A stretch of DNA of 64,000 nt from Triops longicaudatus (taxonomy: Eukaryota; Arthropoda; Branchiopoda; Notostraca; Triopsidae): assembly GCA_022885665.1 (NCBI GenBank), contig JAGQDJ010000049.1, positions 620,502-684,501 of the forward strand. Reading direction: 5' to 3'. Positions 58,734-64,000 of this stretch are shown here, one piece after another. The translations under genes were made by a program, and so were the position numbers. The notes beneath the pieces are model-generated. The model made no database searches. It worked only from the letters and a program-made list of their open reading frames with translations, and had not been told where the DNA came from. Within the stretch, counting starts at the first letter, position 1; each line of letters begins with the position of its first letter.

Positions 58734-60517
58734 ATGTCGTGCAATTACGCAGATGGCCTGTCTCCTTACGAAGACAAAGGAAAATTGGGTGTACCAGAAG
58801 TATGTTACATTTTTTTTTTACGATTCAAAAAACACTATCGATGCAGGTATGTTAGGAACTAATTTTTCATTTTGGTCCATAGCGTTTCGAATCCACCGAA
58901 AAAGTAGCAGAGAAGGCCACCCTCTTAGCGCAGTGGATTAAAGAAGCGTCGCATGTTGTTTTACACACAGGAGCAGGGATTAGCACAGCCTCGGGTATTC
59001 CGGATTTCAGGTTTGAGAGCTCGTAGCTTTGATAATTAAGTTTTTTTTTAATAAATACATTAAACCGTTGTCATATGAAATTGACCTTACTTTGTTCATA
59101 GAGGTCCTATGGGAGTTTGGACGCTGGAGAAAAAAGGCGAAAGACCCAAAATCAACGTCTCTTTTGACGATGCGATACCAACATATACTCACATGGCTAT
59201 TTTAGCTTTAGCTCGAGCGGGTAAAGTATTCTGAATACCAATTCAATAAAAAAATAATTTTAAAATTTATTTTTAGGATATGTGCATTATGTTGTTAGTC
59301 AAAATATCGACGGATTGCATCTCAAGTCGGGCTTAGATCGTTCCAAGCTCTCCGAGTTACATGGAAACATGTTTATCGAACAATGCAACCAATGTTCAAG
59401 GTATTTAGCTTAAAAAAATATATTTTAAATAAGTAATGTATTAGCGCGTAGGAATTGTTACGCTATTAGGTAAATTCAGTTAAGTGTAAAATAAATTTAA
59501 AATAAAGTTAACACATAAGTGTTATGGAAGGTATAAAAATTAAAGATTCAGGTATTGTCAGTAAAATCAACAGTAATAAATAAAATGTTAAAAATATTTT
59601 AACCTCTTCAGGCAGTTTGTGCGGCAACAGTCAGTTCCTACCGTTGGCCAGCGATGTTTGAACAAACCCTGTCCGGCCATGAAAGGCAGTAATGGGGCCT
59701 TACGGTTACCTTGTAGGGGTAAACTGCATGACACCGTTTTGGATTGGGAACACGAGCTTCCGACTCGAGATCTCTCATTAGCCGAGTTACATTCCAGGTA
59801 TACCTTTGATAAACAACTTTCCAGGCCCACTGATAGATATCCTTTTTGTCCCGTGTAGTGCATCAAGCTTGAGTCTGTGCCTGGGAACTACCCTACAAAT
59901 CGTCCCTAGTGGTAACTTACCCCTTCTGTCGAAAAAGAATGGCGGAAAGTTAGTGATTTGCAATCTCCAACCTACTAAACATGTAAAATGTTTTTCTGTG
60001 TTCTCTATTGCATCCCTTTTTGTCACTCTTTTTCTTTTCTTCTGTCAAGGACAAAAAAGCAGATCTGACGATCAATACGTACGTCGACGACATTTTACGA
60101 ATATTACTTGAAAAACTACAAGTTGCTCCCCTTCAGTATTCAGTCAATGCAGATCCTACCAAGAATCCTTTAATGGCTCCAAAGGAATGGACACTTACGG
60201 CTCGCTGTGTTGGAATGACACGCAAACGCTTAGAAACCCAGGGATTGTTGAAACCAAGCGGCAAAGAAAAGGAAAGCCCCAAGACGAAGAAAGAAGTTAA
60301 ATCAGATGAACCTATTGATCAGAAAAAACGTCGGCGGTCAGAGGGAGTTGAAAATTATCAAAAAGCTAGCCCCAGTGAGGCAAGCCTGGTCAACAACGTC
60401 GCTGTCAAAACGGAGGACGAGCCTGATCAAAAGTTGGAGAAAGAAAGCAATCAAGCTATGGTTGTAAGTTCAGTATTGACGACGTTAATGGGTGATCCAA
60501 GTCCGCCTGTCGTTTAA
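58734..60517 (+). CDS. SIRT6: Sirtuin-6, NAD-dependent deacylase / ADP-ribosyltransferase
   Basis: Seven exons (58734-58799, 58883-59010, 59102-59220, 59277-59400, 59612-59797, 59859-59982, 60050-60517) give 404 residues; human is 355. The start MSCNYADGLSPYEDKGKLG is the SIRT6/7-class N-terminus. GAGISTASGIPDFRGP (from residue 52) and QNIDGLH bind NAD. ELHGN places the catalytic His at residue 133, as in human. Zinc cysteines begin CNQC (141, 144) and continue in the longer loop before LPCRGKL. GTTLQIVPSGNLPL and LQPTKHDKKADL follow. The C-terminal 130 residues are Lys/Glu-rich with a basic KKRRR stretch, a likely nuclear signal. SIRT6 deacetylates histone H3 in DNA repair, telomere and metabolic control. 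Confidence 0.96.
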
Positions 60518-60640
60518 TTGTATGTGCAGATCTCTCGATGTGGTTTTTATATAAATACGTGTTTTAACTCTTAAAAATGGAGTCTTCCATAAATTTTGTT
60601 CGTGGGAACAGACTGTATTTCGTAAATAAGGACCACAGTT

Positions 60641-61324
60641 TTATTTGTGTGCAGCCTGTTTGCGCATTTGGGTCAAAACGTTGCCCAATTCTTCACGCTT
60701 CCTCTTGGCACGCAAGTGGGTACCCAACTAAGAACAAGTGCAATTAGAATATAAATATAAATCTAGCTGGAAAAAAGAATAACGTACTCGTCGCTTCAAG
60801 AATTTCAAAGCGCGTTTATCTTTGGACACTTTCAACAATTCCATAGCGCGCTTTTCGTATGGGGCATGACCGCAAACCTCCTTCACGATATCGCGAATGA
60901 ATTTGGTGTGCTTAGTCAAACGCTACAAACAAAATACAGCATGTTAAACAATTAATACATAACCCGTTTTCGAGAAACTTACTCCCTTCCTGCGAGAAGG
61001 ACGGGGCTTTTGGACATTCTTGGTGGTTTTGTGTCCCTTGTTCAGGCCAACGGCCAAATCATACCTCGGTCGTACCATCCTGAAAAATAAAACACGGAAC
61101 GGAGCGATGTTGCTTAGTATACGGATTGCACTGACAGCTTAAATTTTGTCAACTAGTTTAACAAATACTGTTTGATTTCACAAAACTGGAAAACAAAGAA
61201 TACACTACTAATATTTAAGGTAATTATAGACACGGATGGCTTTTTATTAGATAAATATTCGTGGATAACACTTCGGAAAATGTCTTGCACTTACTTGTCA
61301 ACAAAAGTCACACGAAAGAGAAAG
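60641..61324 (-). CDS. RPL36: 60S ribosomal protein L36 (eL36)
   Basis: Coding exons on the minus strand are 60983-61078 (start), 60788-60922 and 60641-60727, with a 5' UTR exon at about 61295-61324. The protein is 105 residues, the same as human. Motifs include DLAVGLNKGHKTTKNV, CGHAPYEKRAMELLKVSKDK, RALKFLKRR and GTHLRAKRKREEL. It is a large-subunit ribosomal protein. The coding exons join in phase 0. The 5' end, CTTTCTCTTTC (61324-61314), looks like a terminal oligopyrimidine tract, as expected for growth-controlled ribosomal protein mRNAs. The gene is head to head with SUZ12. Confidence 0.97.
61314..61324 (-). promoter_or_regulatory. RPL36: Likely 5'-TOP tract / transcription start of RPL36
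   Basis: Reading the minus strand, CTTTCTCTTTC begins with C and is all pyrimidine. It sits just before a GTAAGT donor whose acceptor lies one base before the RPL36 ATG. The exact start is inferred. Confidence 0.5.
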
Positions 61325-61664
61325 CATGGTTGCCGGTTCTATGTATAGACAGAGAATCTTTCAAGAACAAAGTGTATTAATTTATGCTTGAAAATAAATA
61401 AAATATTATTATTTGTAACTGAAAGTATTTTTAAAATTTTCGTATCTATAAAACAAAAAAGTCAAGTATTGGCATTGGTGTATTTGCCTCCCGCCACTGC
61501 AAACCGCGTTGTTTTTCTTCGGTTGTCCTGCTTCTGGCGGTTAGCAACTGTCTTTCTGTGCGCTGGACTTTTGTGGTGAAAATGGAATTCTCGTGTTAGG
61601 TTCTTGAGCATGTTGGTACCCATCTTTGATTATCCAGCGTAAAAAAAAATTGAGTAACTGCGGT

Positions 61665-63784
61665 ATGATGCCTCCGAAGAAGCGAGGGAGGGATAAGGAG
61701 GTTGAAAATGGCAAAGTTAAAAAACTACGACTGGAAAATTCAGAACCGGAAGCCTTGCAAGCTGAACAGGAATTATTCGTTCTAGCCTTTGAAAGTAAGT
61801 AAACTGATTTATTTTTTACTGTTATGTGAGTAGTTTTATCATGGCTTCTGAAATAACCTCTTCCATTCGTAATCTAATTTAGCCAAATTGAGCAAAATTT
61901 GCTCGCCCTTTCGGGTAAAGAAATTTACCGTATTATTGGCCCAATTTGTACTACAGAACCACTTGTAAAGTTGGGTCCTAATTCTTTACTAACTCCTTAT
62001 TGTCGTACGCTCAGAAAAGGAAACGAAACAAAGACTTACGAAGCATGTAATGTGTTTGTATGTTTTTTTAATTGGTGAAGGGGAAAGAAGTAGAATTTGT
62101 TACTCAGTGTAACGAAAGCTTACTAACTAAATTTTTGTTAATAATACTGTGTTTCAAAAATTCTATTATCTTTTTGCCACTGGTAGAGCTATATTCCTAA
62201 AGAGTACTTTTCAAGTATTAAAAATATTTTATAAAAATTGGTTGATCTAAATGTACTACTCCTGAATATCTTCTTCGAGTTTTCAGATATTATTTTATTT
62301 GTTTGTTTGTTCAGATTATAACACCGCGTTTGAACTTTTTTCATGAAATTTGATTTTTAAATTGGCGTTTTTCCTTACCTTAGAACCGACCCAGATATAC
62401 CGATATTTGAGATCAAGAAACTTAGTTTCCCCCGTTTTCCTGTACCGAACCTTACGATACATGAAACAACGTATGTCAAGAACTAACCATGCCAGAAAGA
62501 CCTTTAAAGTGGACACCTTGCTGGAGCGGAAAGAGAAATCCGAGCAAAACAACCATGCCATGAAGTTTATGACGTTACTCTTCCTTGGCTTCTATCACAA
62601 CAACAACGGTATGTTTATGCCTAGAATTCTAGATCTATATTGTAATTTTTGTTCTCATTTTTTAGGTCAGACCACCCTTTCTGAAGAGCATGTCAACGTT
62701 GAAGTCTTAGTTACTAATATTTGCCATAAAAAGCGCAAAGATGTCTCCTCACCTGTGATGCAGGTAAGCCTTTGGCCATGAAAATTGAATGATGACCCTG
62801 AAGTGATAAATTTCCTTGAACTCTTTTCTTGAAGGTATCGATGGGTAATGTCGAAGTTTCCGTAAATCCATCTGAAGAGAAACCGCCTCCCACTGTACCC
62901 ACAATTTCCGTACCTACAGAATCGTTCAGTTTGAACAATGGGCATCTAAATAGCCAGTCCTATGTCTTAATTATTCGAGTCTCGTGCAGTCAACAGCCTA
63001 ATGTAGTCGCTAAGGAAAATGAGTCAGGTACGAAATTCACTGCAAACTTACAAGGTTTCTTACTGTTTTAATTTTTGTAGAAAATGGCCGTAAAGACAAT
63101 GAAGAAAAACGATTATTTGGTACCGAGTTGGTAATTTATGATCGATATTCACGGTGCCTTCTGCCAGACGCGGATTACACACTGAATTTACAAGAAATGA
63201 ATATCTCATCGCCGTGTAAGATGTTCTCGCCCCGTAAACGCACTTGGGAAACAGTTACAAAGGACCAAGAAAAGGTTCGACATTCTGTGCGAGTATATAT
63301 ATATCCTTGCGAATATACGACGTTTCGTTCAATTCCACAGAAATTGTTGGAAGGCTCAGCTTCTTTCAAAGATGTGAGTGAAGGTCCAACTTTGAAACTG
63401 CGTTTACAGTGGCAAGCAGAAGCAGCTCGTCCGTTTGTAGAACGCCCAACGCTGCACGAGCCATTGGATAAGCTTCAAATAACTGACACCAATGAACATT
63501 CATCAAGTGGCCCAATCATACTGAATGGTCAGAGTGAAGAGAAGTCGCCTCAAAGCAATACGAAAGCTAGCCAAGATAATGCAGGGTCACCCAAGAAAGT
63601 GGTCGAACGAAACCGAGCGATGCCTTACGTTGAATATCAATTTATGTTCCGCAACCACAGTCGTTTAATGATGCAAGGAAGTAACGATTTTCACTGCCCG
63701 TGGTGCGTGCTTCAGTGTATGACCCTTTATGGTCTCATGCACCACTTACGTCTCTGCCATCCACGGTTCCTTTTCACACATGTG
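61665..63784 (+). CDS. SUZ12: SUZ12, Polycomb repressive complex 2 subunit, N-terminal part (runs off the window)
   Basis: Exons 61665-61794, 62384-62608, 62666-62763, 62835-63027 and 63081-63784 give the first 450 residues in phase. Landmarks: a basic start, FEKPTQIYRYLRSRNLVSPV, SRTN...RKTFKVD, a GFYHNN stretch, ICHKKRKDVSSP, SYVLIIRVS, GPTLKLRLQW and the single C2H2 zinc finger FHCPWC-x(n)-LMHHLRLCHPRF, followed by a GTAATA donor. The C-terminal VEFS box that contacts EZH2 lies beyond the right edge. SUZ12 is required for H3K27 methylation. The unusual part is the Ser/Asn-rich spacer before the zinc finger (about residues 350-400), where conservation is low. After the donor, 63785-64000 is read as intron. 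Confidence 0.95.
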
Positions 63785-64000
63785 GTAATAAGATTTGTCG
63801 GAGCATAATATAATTTAATATGAGTACAGTGTAAACTAATTTGTTTACTTGTCTTAATTTTTGCAGTTATTTCCTTATCATTACGTTTGTTATGGCTCTA
63901 AATTATATTATTATTGTGTTGTATCTTATTCTAAGTGTCGTTTTCACGGGCCTTTACTTTTTGTAGTCGTTTGTTAATTGTATATGGCTAAACTCTGTAG
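63785..64000. other. SUZ12 intron at the window edge
   Basis: A TTTTTGCAG acceptor near 63867 could start the next exon, but the frame it opens does not resemble SUZ12, so I treat the stretch as intron. Confidence 0.4.

Overview
The window is nuclear DNA from an animal. Genes are split by canonical GT-AG introns, many only 53-120 nt long. AATAAA signals sit just past several stop codons. Nearly every recognisable protein is a conserved metazoan one: cytohesin, diacylglycerol lipase, FOXJ1, GABA transaminase, hnRNP M, POT1, GLT1D1, neutral sphingomyelinase, syntaxin 8, IFT52, SIRT6, RPL36 and SUZ12. Small introns and close gene spacing suggest a compact invertebrate genome. I lean towards an arthropod, possibly a crustacean, but the sequence alone does not settle the clade. 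There are no operons. Exon limits below come from reading splice sites and checking codon phase across every junction.

Layout. 1-0.6 kb: 3' end of an Arg/Asp-rich gene. 0.6-6.4 kb: mostly non-coding, with a hAT-type MITE that has a perfect 8-bp target duplication and one cysteine-rich exon candidate. 6.4-19.9 kb: cytohesin, with two alternative first exons and one long intron. 20-21.5 kb: spacer with a second, decayed hAT-like element. 21.6-24.6 kb: DAG lipase. 24.6-28.3 kb: nothing clear. 28.4-29.8 kb: FOXJ1 on the minus strand. 29.8-33.9 kb: nothing clear. 33.9-36.7 kb: GABA transaminase. 37.1-39.9 kb: hnRNP M. 40.7-45.7 kb: an unusually long POT1-like gene preceded by an upstream ORF. 46.2-47.5 kb: GLT1D1, tail to tail with neutral sphingomyelinase (47.6-49.1 kb, minus). 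49.2-55.5 kb: a repeat-rich zone with a tRNA-derived SINE and decayed minus-strand pieces of an EGF-repeat gene, O-GlcNAcase and MIOS. 55.5-56.6 kb: syntaxin 8, tail to tail with IFT52 (56.7-58.5 kb, minus). IFT52 is head to head with SIRT6 (58.7-60.5 kb). RPL36 (60.6-61.3 kb, minus) is head to head with SUZ12, which runs off the right edge.

Function. This is ordinary animal gene order, not a pathway cluster. Some links exist: FOXJ1 and IFT52 both serve cilia, and an RFX-type X-box lies in the IFT52/SIRT6 shared promoter; POT1, SIRT6 and SUZ12 act on telomeres and chromatin; cytohesin, syntaxin 8, DAG lipase and neutral sphingomyelinase act on membranes and lipids. I saw no clear undescribed system. 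The most unusual items are the enlarged POT1-like protein, the decayed-gene zone at 51.5-54.4 kb, and the alternative cytohesin N-terminus.
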